Origin: Streptomyces tsukubensis
Lineage (GTDB): Bacteria; Actinomycetota; Actinomycetes; Streptomycetales; Streptomycetaceae
Assembly (NCBI RefSeq): GCF_003932715.1
Contig: NZ_CP020700.1
Coordinates: forward strand, 5,044,501-5,108,500
Direction of reading: 5' to 3'
Length of the DNA: 64,000 nt
The notes under the pieces are model-generated. The model had not been told where the DNA came from. It ran no database searches and worked only from the letters and a program-made list of their open reading frames with translations. Below, in pieces: positions 25,971 to 34,201 of this stretch (position 1 is its first letter; every line of letters begins with the position of its first letter). The position numbers were made by a program, and so were the translations under genes.

Positions 25971-26288
25971 ATGTGCCCAAGCACCTCCACCACCAGCAGC
26001 AGCACCGAAGGCCCGGTGATCGTGCGGATCGCCGGGCGGGTGCTCCCCGCCGACGTACCGAGGCTCTGTACGGAGCTGAGCACCAAGCTCGGTAACAGGG
26101 CGGCGGGGGAGGCGGTGTGCGACGTACGGGAGCTGACGGGCGCCGATCTGACCACGGTCGACGCCGTCGCCCGGCTCCATCTCACCGCCCGCCGCCTCGG
26201 CTGCCGGCTGGTTCTGCGGGGCACCCCGGCCGAACTGCTGGCGCTGCTGCACCTGGTCGGCCTGGGCGCCCTCGCGCAGACCGGCTAG
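25971..26288 (+). CDS. STAS-domain protein
   Basis: This 105-aa protein looks like an anti-sigma-antagonist-type STAS fold: VIVRIAGRVLPADVPRLCTE, a central VCDVRELTGADLTTVDAVAR where the regulatory Ser/Thr would lie, then LVLRGTPAELLALLHLVGL. The phosphorylated position appears as GADLTTVDA. Such proteins bind HATPase anti-sigma factors. Its stop overlaps by 4 bp that of the convergent sigma gene, a tight tail-to-tail arrangement. A functional link to that ECF-type sigma factor is speculative. Confidence 0.78.
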   Translation: MCPSTSTTSSSTEGPVIVRIAGRVLPADVPRLCTELSTKLGNRAAGEAVCDVRELTGADLTTVDAVARLHLTARRLGCRLVLRGTPAELLALLHLVGLGALAQTG

Positions 26289-27319
26289 CCCTCCTTCGCG
26301 GGCTCCGGCTCCAGCCGGGCCGGGAGGTCGAAGAGGGGGAACCAGCGGTCGGTGTCGAGGAAGGAGTTGATCCCCGCGATCTTGCCGTCCCTGATGTCCA
26401 TGACCATGAGCGCCCACGGCACATGCCCGCTGCCGTCCTCCGCCTCGTGGTAGTGGGCGAAGGCGGGCATGCCGTTGGCCACGGTCGGAACGAGGCGGGA
26501 GCCGCGGCAGACCGAGCCGACGCCGAGCATCCAGCCCACGATGTTCTCGTGGCCCTGGAGCCAGAGGTCGTAGGGCGGCATGGAGAGCGTGGCGTCGTCG
26601 TGGAGGACGGCGGTCAGCGCCTCCATGTCGTACCCCTCGAAGGCGGCGACATAGCGCTCCAACAGCTCCCGCTGCTCCTCGTCGAGCGGATCGGCGGGAT
26701 CGGAGGCGGCGGGCGGGGATTCGGCGAGCGTGGCCCGGGCCCGCTGGAGCGCGCTGTTCACCGAGGCGACCGAGGTGCCGAGCAGCTCGGCGACCTCGGA
26801 CGCCTTCCAGGACAGCACTTCGCGCAGGATCAGCACCGCGCGCTGCTTCGGCGGCAGATGCTGGAGGGCGGCGACGAACGCCAGCCGGATCGTCTCCCGC
26901 TCGACGGCGGTGTCCGCCGGGTCCCCGGCGGCGGGCAGCACCCGCCCGTCCGGCACCGGCTCCAGCCAGGTGGCTTCGGAACGGGCGGTGAGCTGCGCCT
27001 GGGCCACGGGCGTCGGACCCGACAGGTCCATCGGCCGGGCCCGGCGATTGCCCGCGTTCAGCATGTCGAGGCAGACGTTGGTCGCGATCCGGTACAGCCA
27101 GGACCGCAGTGACGAACGTCCTTCGAACTTCTCGACGCTCCGCCAGGCGCGGACCATCGTGTCCTGGACGGCGTCCTCCGCCTCGAAGGAGGAGCCGAGC
27201 ATGCGATAGCAGTAGCCGGTCAGCTCCCGGCGGTACCGCTCCAGATCCGCTTCCAGGGTCTTCGTCCCGCCCCGGGAGCTCTCCCCGTCGCCCTTGTCCG
27301 TCGTTGCCAGATCACTCAT
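26285..27319 (-). CDS. SigJ/SigG-type ECF sigma factor with SnoaL-like C-domain
   Basis: About 344 aa from ATG 27319, or 351 from an ATG 21 nt upstream. Region 2 is ELTGYCYRMLGSSFEAEDAV followed by SLRSWLYRIATNVCLDMLN. Region 4 is LQHLPPKQRAVLILREVLSW followed by LGTSVASVNSALQRA. The last ~120 residues (YVAAFEGYDMEALTAVLHDD, MPPYDLWLQG, ALMVMDIRDGKIAGINSFLD) form a SnoaL/NTF2-like domain. It is typical of ECF families that are controlled by their own C-terminal extension rather than a separate anti-sigma protein. Confidence 0.9.
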   Translation of the reverse strand: MSDLATTDKGDGESSRGGTKTLEADLERYRRELTGYCYRMLGSSFEAEDAVQDTMVRAWRSVEKFEGRSSLRSWLYRIATNVCLDMLNAGNRRARPMDLSGPTPVAQAQLTARSEATWLEPVPDGRVLPAAGDPADTAVERETIRLAFVAALQHLPPKQRAVLILREVLSWKASEVAELLGTSVASVNSALQRARATLAESPPAASDPADPLDEEQRELLERYVAAFEGYDMEALTAVLHDDATLSMPPYDLWLQGHENIVGWMLGVGSVCRGSRLVPTVANGMPAFAHYHEAEDGSGHVPWALMVMDIRDGKIAGINSFLDTDRWFPLFDLPARLEPEPAKEG

Positions 27320-27386
27320 CGGGTCCACCCCTGTACCCATCGGCTCCAGTACTGCGGAACCTACAGGAGGGCACCGACACCGCGGC

Positions 27387-28082
27387 TCAGGTTCCGGGCT
27401 TCTTGCCCCAGACGAAGACGTCGTCGCCGTTCCTCAGCATCGTCCAGTACTTCTTCGCGGCCGCCGGGGTCATATTGACGCAGCCGGCGGAGCCGGGCGG
27501 GCTGTAGATCGGCTTGGTGACGGAGTGGAACGCCTGCCCGCCGTCGAAGAACTGGGCGTACGGCATCGGCACCTTGTAGAGGCTGGAGAAGTGGTCGATG
27601 TTCCGCCAGTAGATCTTCTTCAGGCCGGTACGGGTCTCGGCGCCGTCCCGTCCGGTACGGATCGGAACCGGGCCGTACGCCAGCTTCTTGCCGTCCTGGA
27701 TCCAGCTGAGCTGACGGGTCAGGTCGACACAGGCGATCCGGCCCTTGTTGGTCGGGCACGCGCCGGCCTTGTTCGGGTTGGTGCCCGCGGCCTTCTGCGC
27801 CAGCATCGTACTCATCGTCCGCCAGGTCACCGGGCCCGCGACCCCGTTGTTCGGGGTGATCCAGTGCTTCTTCTGGAAGGCGGTGATCGCCTTGCAGTCC
27901 GCCGACGACTGCTTCCCGTCGACCTTCAGCTTGAGGAACTTCTCGACCTGCTTCTGGTACGGCCCCGGCTTCGTCGAACACGAAGCGGCCTGCGCGGTGC
28001 CGGTCCCCATCACCATCGTCAGCGGAACGATCATTCCCGCGAGTCCCAGTGCGACGCCCGCGCGCCTGCGTGTCCGGGCCAT
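27387..28082 (-). CDS. Secreted L,D-transpeptidase
   Basis: This 231-aa protein has a Sec signal (VALGLAGMIVPLTMVM, then GTAQAA), a short PG-binding-like domain (AITAFQKKHWITPNNGVAGP) and a YkuD domain with FDGGQAFHS and SAGCVNM (catalytic Cys201). The usual SHGC is SAGC here, so the conserved His is replaced by Ala. That substitution could matter, although similar variants occur in Streptomyces. It is secreted rather than lipid-anchored, in contrast to the paralogue at 9200-10105. It is expected to act on peptidoglycan. Confidence 0.88.
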   Translation of the reverse strand: MARTRRRAGVALGLAGMIVPLTMVMGTGTAQAASCSTKPGPYQKQVEKFLKLKVDGKQSSADCKAITAFQKKHWITPNNGVAGPVTWRTMSTMLAQKAAGTNPNKAGACPTNKGRIACVDLTRQLSWIQDGKKLAYGPVPIRTGRDGAETRTGLKKIYWRNIDHFSSLYKVPMPYAQFFDGGQAFHSVTKPIYSPPGSAGCVNMTPAAAKKYWTMLRNGDDVFVWGKKPGT

Positions 28083-28268
28083 GGTTGGTCCCCCCTCGAA
28101 ATCCTTTGCAGCCGGCCTTTTTGGGCGGCTCGCCTGGTATGACGAGGACCAAGGGGGAGTAGTTGTAGGGAAAATGTCTCGGTTCGGGTACAGCGGGAGG
28201 CATCGGCCCGGAGGCTGCGTCCACAGCCCGCCGGACCGACGCCCGTTGAGTGCCCGCTCGGTGCCCGT

Positions 28269-29570
28269 TCAGTGTCCGCCGGTGGCGACCACCAGCGTGC
28301 GCCGGGTCGCCACCCGCGCCGCCCAACTGCCGTACGCGGTGAGCGAGACGACCCCGGTGACCGCGAGCAGCCCGAGGGCGACCGTGCCCGCCCAGCCCCC
28401 GGAGTGGAAGGCGATCGCACCCAGGGTGCCGCCGACGCTGCTGCCCAGGTAGTACGCCGACTGGTAGAGCGCCGATGCCTGCGCCCGGCCCGTGGTCGCG
28501 GTCCGGCTCACCGCGGACGAGGCGACCGCGTGGCCCGCGAAGAACCCGGCGGTGATCAGCACCAGCCCCAGCAGGACCGCCGCGAGCGACGCGGAGAGCG
28601 AGAGCAGCAGTCCGCCGGTGGTGGTGACGACCGCGAGGTACAGGGCCCCGCGCCGCCCCAGCCGGGCGACCAGCCGTCCGGCGCCGGCCGACGAGACCGT
28701 ACCGACGAGATAGACCAGGAACACGGAGCCCACGACGCCCGGCGGGAGACCGAACGGCTCCTCCGTCAGCCGGTAGCCGATCATCGTGTAGACCGCGCCG
28801 AACACGGTCATGAAGAGCGCGCCGATCGCGTACAGCCGCAGCAGCAGCGGGTTCGACAGATGCCCGCGGACGGTGGACGCCAGGATCTTCGGGCTCACCG
28901 GGGACGGGGTGAAGCGCCGCGGCCGGGGGAGCAGTACCCGGAAGACCACCGCGGCGATCAGCGCCAGCACGCCCACCGCAGCGAGCCCGGCCCGCCAGCC
29001 GCCGAACTGGGCGGCCCAGCCGGTCACGATCCGGCCGCTCATCCCGCCGATGCTGTTGCCTGCGACGAACAGCCCGATCGCGCCGATCAGCGCCCGGGGC
29101 CGTACCTCCTCCGCCAGATAGGCCATCGCGGCGGCCGGAACACCCGCCAGCGCGGCGCCCTGGAGGGCCCGCAGCGCCACCAGCACCTCCAGGCTCGGCG
29201 CCAGGGGCACCAGCAGACCGAGGACGACGGCGACCGTCAGCGAGACGGTCATCAGGGTGCGCCGCCCGAAGCGCTCGGAGAGCGCGCTGAGCGGCAGGAC
29301 GAAGAGGGCGAGCGCGCCGGTCGAGGCCGAGACCGTCCAGCTCGCGGCCGATGCCGTCACGCCGAAGTCGGCGGAGACGGCCGGCAGCAGTGCCTGCGTG
29401 GAGTAGAGGAGTGCGAAGGCCGCGACCCCGGCGGCGAAGAGCGCGAGGCTCATCCGGCGGTAAGCGGGCTCTCCGGGGGAGAGGGGCTCGGGGGAAGGCG
29501 GCTTCTGGGGCGACTGGGGTTCGAGGGCGCCCGCTACGGGAGCGGACGCCTCGGTACTGGCAGCAGGCAT
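28269..29570 (-). CDS. MFS transporter (YnfM-like)
   Basis: This 433-aa protein has 12 predicted membrane segments. Motifs are ALSERFGRRTLMTVSL (MFS motif A after helix 2), LRALQGAALAGVPAAAMAYL and GNSIGGMSGRIVTGW. It resembles the YnfM-type efflux branch. The ATG at 29570 has no ribosome site but is 6 nt after TAGGTT on its strand, so it is likely leaderless. It is divergent from a LysR gene, and an operator-like repeat between them suggests LysR control. The substrate is unknown. Confidence 0.9.
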   Translation of the reverse strand: MPAASTEASAPVAGALEPQSPQKPPSPEPLSPGEPAYRRMSLALFAAGVAAFALLYSTQALLPAVSADFGVTASAASWTVSASTGALALFVLPLSALSERFGRRTLMTVSLTVAVVLGLLVPLAPSLEVLVALRALQGAALAGVPAAAMAYLAEEVRPRALIGAIGLFVAGNSIGGMSGRIVTGWAAQFGGWRAGLAAVGVLALIAAVVFRVLLPRPRRFTPSPVSPKILASTVRGHLSNPLLLRLYAIGALFMTVFGAVYTMIGYRLTEEPFGLPPGVVGSVFLVYLVGTVSSAGAGRLVARLGRRGALYLAVVTTTGGLLLSLSASLAAVLLGLVLITAGFFAGHAVASSAVSRTATTGRAQASALYQSAYYLGSSVGGTLGAIAFHSGGWAGTVALGLLAVTGVVSLTAYGSWAARVATRRTLVVATGGH

Positions 29571-29592
29571 GTTTCGAACCTACGACCGCGGA

Positions 29593-29615
29593 TTTCATGC
29601 GTCCAATGCATGAAA
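29593..29615. promoter_or_regulatory. LysR-type operator between MFS and lysR genes
   Basis: Perfect 8-bp arms TTTCATGC (29593-29600) and GCATGAAA (29608-29615) flank 7 nt and contain the LysR T-N11-A pattern. The site is about equally distant from both start codons and would cover the upstream promoter elements of both leaderless-looking genes. Confidence 0.7.
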
Positions 29616-29632
29616 CGCCGATAATCGTTCCC

Positions 29633-30604
29633 ATGGTGCATGACCACAGTTCAGAGCAGTGGCTGTCACAGGGCAGTGACACAGAAGACATCTCGACGCT
29701 ACTCGTCCGGCTGGTGCCGAGGCTCGCGTACTTCGCGGAGGTCGCCCGCCACGAGCATGTGACGCGGGCCGCGCAGGAGATCGGCGTACCGCAGTCGACG
29801 CTGTCGCGGGCGGTGGTCCGCCTCGAACGCGACCTGGGCGTCACGCTGTTCGCCCGCACCGGACGTACGGTCTCCCTCACTCCGGCCGGGCGGACCTTCT
29901 TCTCCTCCGTCGAACGGGCCCTCGCCGAGGTCGAGCGGGCGGCCGAATCGGTACGCGCCGACGCCGACCCGCGCGCGGGCAAGGTCGCCTTCGGCTTCCT
30001 CCACACCATGGGCTCCGAGACGGTCCCCGGGCTGCTCCGCGCCTTCCGCGCCGACCATCCGATGATCCGGTTCACCCTGGTGCAGAACTACGGCGAGGCG
30101 ATGCTCGGCGGACTGCGCACCGGCGAACTGGACCTCTGTCTGACCTCCCCGGTGCCCGACGCCCCCGATCTCGTCAGCCGCCGCCTCGACGAACAGCGGC
30201 TGCGGCTGGTCGTCCCCGACGACCACCGGCTGGCGGGCCGCCGCCGGATCCGCCTCGCCGAGGCCGCGGACGACGTCTTCGTCACTCTCGAACCGGGGTA
30301 CGGGCTCCGCCGGATCACCGACGACCTGTGCGCCCAGGCCGGATTCACTCCGAAGGTCGCCTTCGAGGGCGAGGAGGCCGAAACCCTGCGCGGCCTGGTG
30401 GCGGCGGGCCTGGGGGTGGCCCTGCTGCCGCCGCCCGCGGTGCCGCGCCCCGGGGTGGTCGAACTGACGGTCACGGCACCGCGCGCGGCCCGCGAGATCG
30501 GCCTCGCCTGGCTGGACGGCCACCCCGACACCCCGCCGGTGGCCGCGTTCAAAAAGTTCCTGCTCTCCCGCCGCGGCAGCCTCATCCCGACAACGGATCC
30601 GTGA
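29633..30604 (+). CDS. LysR-family transcriptional regulator
   Basis: This 323-aa protein has a winged HTH (LAYFAEVARHEHVTRAAQEI, then TLSRAVVRLERDLGVTLFAR) and a co-inducer domain (KVAFGFLHTMGSETVPGLLR, LRLVVPDDHRLAG, GLGVALLPPP). I place the start at ATG 29633. It has no ribosome site but sits 7 nt after GATAAT, the arrangement of a leaderless promoter. An upstream in-frame ATG at 29609 would fall inside the operator. It probably controls the divergent MFS exporter and itself through the repeat at 29593-29615. Confidence 0.9.
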   Translation: MVHDHSSEQWLSQGSDTEDISTLLVRLVPRLAYFAEVARHEHVTRAAQEIGVPQSTLSRAVVRLERDLGVTLFARTGRTVSLTPAGRTFFSSVERALAEVERAAESVRADADPRAGKVAFGFLHTMGSETVPGLLRAFRADHPMIRFTLVQNYGEAMLGGLRTGELDLCLTSPVPDAPDLVSRRLDEQRLRLVVPDDHRLAGRRRIRLAEAADDVFVTLEPGYGLRRITDDLCAQAGFTPKVAFEGEEAETLRGLVAAGLGVALLPPPAVPRPGVVELTVTAPRAAREIGLAWLDGHPDTPPVAAFKKFLLSRRGSLIPTTDP

Positions 30605-30644
30605 CGGCCCTGGGGACCGGGGGCGTTACGGGGCGCTGGGGCGT

Positions 30645-30909
30645 ATGGGGGCGCTGGGGGCACCACCCACGCCGCCAGGCGTAGGTGGGGGTACCTCCCA
30701 CGCCGCCGGGCGTAGGGGGAGGAACTGCGCGCTCAGCGCCGGACGGCCCGCGGTCCGGTACGAAACCGGTCCCGGCAGATGCGACCGCCGTAGCATGGGG
30801 GCGCTGGGGGTACTTCCCACGCCGCCAGGCGTAGGGGCGCGGGGAACTGCGCGCTCAGTGCCCGACGGCCCGCGGCCCGACATGAAACCGGCCCCGGCAG
30901 ACGCGACCG
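30645..30909. repeat. Two direct copies of a ~115-145-bp intergenic repeat
   Basis: Copy 1 (30645-30789) and copy 2 (30795-30909) both begin ATGGGGGCGCTGGGGG. Both contain CACGCCGCCAGGCGTAGG, a GAACTGCGCGCTCAG segment and a final GCGACCGCC. Copy 1 has an extra internal hairpin-like duplication (ACGCCGCC..GGCGTAGG twice). The segment at 30833-30852 is the reverse complement of a motif found at 34878-34897 and 35266-35285. Confidence 0.85.
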
Positions 30910-30923
30910 CCCCCGGAGTCCCC

Positions 30924-31118
30924 GGCGCCCCGGCACGGCGCCCCGGCACGGCGCCCCGGCACGGCGCCCCGGCACGGCGCCCCGGCACGGCGCCCCGGCA
31001 CGGCGCCCCGGCACGGCGCCCCGGCACGGCGCCCCGGCACGGCGCCCCGGCACGGCGCCCCGGCACGGCGCCCCGGCACGGCGCCCCGGCACGGCGCCCC
31101 GGCACGGCGCCCCGGCAC
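30924..31118. repeat. 13-bp tandem repeat, 15 perfect copies
   Basis: The unit GGCGCCCCGGCAC is repeated 15 times without a mismatch and followed by a diverged copy (GGCGTGCCGCAC). Each unit holds GGCGCC and CCGG palindromes. Because 13 is not a multiple of 3, all frames stay open and give artificial ORFs (13-residue GRRAGAPCRGAVP repeats), which I do not call genes. It lies between lysR and the hydrolase-like gene. The perfect identity suggests recent expansion. Confidence 0.97.
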
Positions 31119-31178
31119 GGCGTGCCGCACACACGGGGGCCGCGGGCCCGAGGCCCGCACCCCCTCCACCGCCGGAGG

Positions 31179-31997
31179 CTACGGTCGCAGGGATTTGCCG
31201 AAGCCCGCCGCCAGCGGCATCCGCAGGCCCAGCGGCGGCGGAGCCGCCAGCGCGTCCGCGACCGGGCGCGAGTACGGCTGCGGGAACAGCGAACCGATCA
31301 CGAAGTCCACCGCCAGCGCCAGCACCTCCGCATGGTGCTGCCGCAGCGCATGCCCGTCCGTGTGCACCTCGAACCGGCATATGTCCCGGTTCACCTTCTT
31401 CGCCCGCTCCGCGAGCCGGTACGACAGATCCGGGCACGACCGCTCGTCGTTCGTCCCGTGCACGATCATCACCCGCCGCCCCACCAACTGCTTCACCGGC
31501 TCGGGCTCCGGCGCCTCGCAGGACTCCGCCGTCGGCAGCCATGGCGCCATCGCCAGTACCGAGGAGACCGCGGAGTGCCCGGCCGCCCGCAGTGCCGCCC
31601 GCCCCCCGAGCCCGTGCCCCACCAGGCACACCGGTACGTCCCCGTACTCCCGTACCACCTCGTCCGCCGCCCGGGCCGCATCCACCGCCAGCCCCGCCCG
31701 GTCGCCGTTCCAGCCCCGGCAGCCGTAGCGCACCGGCAGCACCAGCAGCCCCTCCGCCCGGCCCGCCCGGGCCAGCGCCCGGCCCAGCGGCAGCGTCGGC
31801 AGCAGCGCCCACGGCGAGTGGCCGCGTTCGGACTCCGGGACGCCGTCGGGCAGGACCAGCACCACCCCGCCGACCGTCGGCGGGACGGCCCGCCGCCCCC
31901 CGTACGCCCGGCCGAGCCGGGCAGCCGTCCGCCTCGCCGCGGCCGAGTCACGGCCGCCCGTGAGCCCCCGCTGCAGGGGCTGTGCGTGGTGTGTCAC
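31179..31997 (-). CDS. Alpha/beta-hydrolase-fold protein lacking the usual nucleophile
   Basis: This 272-aa protein has the fold pattern of dienelactone-hydrolase-like proteins: GGVVLVLPDGVPES, ALARAGRAEGLLVLPVRYG, the elbow VCLVGHGLGGRAALRAAG, then VMIVHGTNDERSCPD with the acid region and TDGHALRQHH with a candidate His. In the elbow GxSxG is replaced by GHGLG, so the catalytic Ser is Gly. It may be non-catalytic or use another residue. There is no signal peptide. It is divergent from add, with which it shares the promoter region. Confidence 0.8.
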   Translation of the reverse strand: MTHHAQPLQRGLTGGRDSAAARRTAARLGRAYGGRRAVPPTVGGVVLVLPDGVPESERGHSPWALLPTLPLGRALARAGRAEGLLVLPVRYGCRGWNGDRAGLAVDAARAADEVVREYGDVPVCLVGHGLGGRAALRAAGHSAVSSVLAMAPWLPTAESCEAPEPEPVKQLVGRRVMIVHGTNDERSCPDLSYRLAERAKKVNRDICRFEVHTDGHALRQHHAEVLALAVDFVIGSLFPQPYSRPVADALAAPPPLGLRMPLAAGFGKSLRP

Positions 31998-32072
31998 GGC
32001 AGAACAGTCTCAGAAGCCCGGGTGTACGCCACCCGTCCGCGCGATCACTGTTACATATCGGCCCGCAGGCCT

Positions 32073-32102
32073 CTACGCGCGTAGGACATCAGGCCGTACA
32101 GT
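32073..32102 (+). promoter_or_regulatory. add promoter with CTACGCGCGTAG palindrome
   Basis: The perfect palindrome is at 32073-32084. A TACAGT -10 box is at 32097-32102, 12 nt further on, and the add ATG follows 6 nt after the box. There is no room for a ribosome site, so the message should be leaderless. The palindrome lies in the -35 to -25 zone, where a bound regulator would block polymerase. Confidence 0.75.
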
Positions 32103-32108
32103 GCCTGG

Positions 32109-33263
32109 ATGACGAGCCAGCCCCTTATCACGCCCACCGCGGACCAGATCCGTCGCGCTCCGAAGGTGCTCCTCCACGACCACCTCGACGGCGGGCTGCG
32201 TCCCGGCACGATCATCGACATCGCCCGGGAGACCGGCTACACCCAGCTCCCCGAATCCGAGCCCGACAAGCTCGGCACCTGGTTCCACGAGGCCGCGGAC
32301 TCCGGCTCCCTGGAGCGCTATCTGGAGACCTTCGCCCACACCTGCGCCGTCATGCAGACCCGGGACGCCCTGGTCCGCGTGGCCGCAGAATGCGCCGAGG
32401 ACCTCGCGGAGGACGGCGTCGTCTACGCGGAGGTGCGCTACGCCCCCGAACAGCACCTGGAAGCCGGGCTCAGCCTCGAAGAGGTCGTCGAAGCCGTCAA
32501 CGAAGGCTTCCGTCAGGGCGAGCGGACCGCCCGCGCCGCCGGACGGCGGATCAGGGTCGGCGCCCTGCTCACCGCCATGCGGCACGCCGCCCGCGCCCTG
32601 GAGATCGCCGAACTCGCCAACCGCTACCGCGACCACGGCGTCGTCGGCTTCGACATCGCGGGCGCCGAGGCCGGCTATCCCCCCACCCGCCACCTCGACG
32701 CCTTCGAATACCTCAAGCGCGAGAACAACCACTTCACCATCCACGCCGGCGAAGGCTTCGGACTGCCGTCGATCTGGCAGGCCCTCCAGTGGTGCGGCGC
32801 CGACCGGCTCGGCCACGGCGTACGCATCATCGACGACATCAAGGTCGACGCCGACGGTACGGTCCAGCTCGGCAGGCTCGCCGCGTACGTCCGCGACAAG
32901 CGGATCCCGCTGGAGCTCTGCCCCACCTCCAACCTCCAGACCGGCGCCGCAGCCTCCTACGCCGAGCACCCCATCGGGCTGCTCCGCCGCCTCCACTTCC
33001 GTGCCACCGTCAACACCGACAACCGGCTGATGTCCGGCACCAGCATGAGCCGCGAATTCGAGCTGCTGACCGAAACCTTCGGATACACGCTCGACGATCT
33101 CCAGTGGTTCACCGTCAACGCAATGAAGTCCGCGTTCATCCCTTTCGATGAACGCCTGGCGATGATCAACGACGTCATCAAGCCCGGCTACGCCGAGCTG
33201 AAATCCGAATGGCTGTTCCGGCAGACCGCCGCGACCAGCGAATCCACGCCCGACGGCAGCTGA
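32109..33263 (+). CDS. add: Adenosine deaminase
   Basis: This 384-aa zinc enzyme converts adenosine and deoxyadenosine to inosine forms. The zinc ligands [12 protein letters not shown] (His23, His25), the catalytic HAGEGFG (His212, Glu215), RLGHGVRI and [15 protein letters not shown] are all present. The length is normal for actinobacterial Add. The ATG start appears leaderless. It supplies inosine to the purine-nucleoside phosphorylase encoded at 49977-50807, which has a promoter of the same layout. Confidence 0.96.
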   Translation: MTSQPLITPTADQIRRAPKVLLHDHLDGGLRPGTIIDIARETGYTQLPESEPDKLGTWFHEAADSGSLERYLETFAHTCAVMQTRDALVRVAAECAEDLAEDGVVYAEVRYAPEQHLEAGLSLEEVVEAVNEGFRQGERTARAAGRRIRVGALLTAMRHAARALEIAELANRYRDHGVVGFDIAGAEAGYPPTRHLDAFEYLKRENNHFTIHAGEGFGLPSIWQALQWCGADRLGHGVRIIDDIKVDADGTVQLGRLAAYVRDKRIPLELCPTSNLQTGAAASYAEHPIGLLRRLHFRATVNTDNRLMSGTSMSREFELLTETFGYTLDDLQWFTVNAMKSAFIPFDERLAMINDVIKPGYAELKSEWLFRQTAATSESTPDGS

Positions 33264-33450
33264 CCCGGCTTCGGCCCCGGCGGCCGGACCCGGCCGCCGA
33301 CAGGGTGCCCGCCACTCGCCGCACGGCATAACCAGGCTGCGGAGCCGCTCGTTCTGGTCGGCGTGCGGGACGACCGGAACGACCGGGCCCAACCGCCCGG
33401 CCCCACCCGGCCGGCCGCACATCCCCGTACATCCATCGCGAGGAACCCCA

Positions 33451-33831
33451 ATGAAGCAGTCCGCCGTCAAGACCCTCGGTGCCGCCGCGCTCGGCGTCGC
33501 CTTCGCCGCGGCCGCCGCGGGCACCGCCTCCGCGCAGCCCGCACTGTCCGACTCGGCGACCTCCCTCGACAGCATCACCGGCACCCTGCCGGTCCAGGAG
33601 GCCCTCACCAAGCTGCCGACCGGTGCGCCCGAGTCCCTCAGCGGCGCCCAGGGCGCCCTCACCGAGAGCGCGAGCACCCTGCCCGGCACGCTCCAGGGCG
33701 CGGGCCAGCGGGTCCTCGCCGGGGACATCGTCGGCGGCGACCCGCTCGCCGGCCTCCTCGGCGGTCTGCCGATCGGCAAGGCCCTGCCCGGCGGTGGCCT
33801 TCCCGGCGGTGGCCTTCCCGGCCTCAGCTGA
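33451..33831 (+). CDS. Small secreted protein, 126 aa
   Basis: A Sec signal (VKTLGAAALGVAFAAAAAG, then TASA) is followed by a short Ser/Thr/Gly/Leu-rich mature region ending in GGGLPGGGLPGLS repeats. I recognise no enzyme motif. It resembles, in size and composition, the secreted protein at 43111-43515 and the many small exported proteins of Streptomyces. ATG 33451 has GAGGAACCCC upstream. There is no obvious operon partner. Confidence 0.78.
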   Translation: MKQSAVKTLGAAALGVAFAAAAAGTASAQPALSDSATSLDSITGTLPVQEALTKLPTGAPESLSGAQGALTESASTLPGTLQGAGQRVLAGDIVGGDPLAGLLGGLPIGKALPGGGLPGGGLPGLS

Positions 33832-33925
33832 CCGGACCGCCACCCTCCCGCCGCCTCTTCCCCCTGTACGGCGCGGCAACAGGGGCGCACCTTCCGCCAC
33901 TGCGGAGGTGCGCCCCTTCGGCATG

Positions 33926-34126
33926 TCACCAGGACGTGGCCGACGCCTTCGAACCCGGCAGGAACAGCCAGAGCGCCAGATAGACCAGGACCTGCGGGCC
34001 CGGCAGCAGACACGACGCCACGAAGATCACCCGCATGGTCGTGGCCGAGGTACCGAAGCGCCGGGCCAGCCCCGCGCACACCCCGCCGATCATGCGGCCC
34101 TCTCGCGGGCGGACCAGTGCGGACAT
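33926..34126 (-). CDS. PspC-domain membrane protein
   Basis: This 66-aa protein has the PspC signature (REGRMIGGVCAGLARRFG) and a hydrophobic helix (VIFVASCLLPG through VLVYLALWLFLPG). The ATG at 34126 is chosen because GAAGGAG lies just upstream. The longer frame to 34192 lacks conserved sequence. Stand-alone PspC proteins sit in the membrane and respond to envelope stress, though the Psp system partners are not nearby. Confidence 0.9.
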   Translation of the reverse strand: MSALVRPREGRMIGGVCAGLARRFGTSATTMRVIFVASCLLPGPQVLVYLALWLFLPGSKASATSW

Positions 34127-34201
34127 GGTGGGCTCCTTCACAGCCGGAGAACGTTCCTTGTGTCCACCATCGTCACCCGGCAACACGGACAAAGCGTCGC
34201 T

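Noticed and set aside
30924..31118. Possible CRISPR array
   Set aside because: Units are contiguous 13-mers with no spacers and no cas genes nearby.
30626..31132. ORFs encoding 13-residue GRRAGAPCRGAVP repeats
   Set aside because: A 13-bp tandem repeat keeps all frames open, and equivalent ORFs exist in several frames and both strands. No start, ribosome site or conserved flanks.
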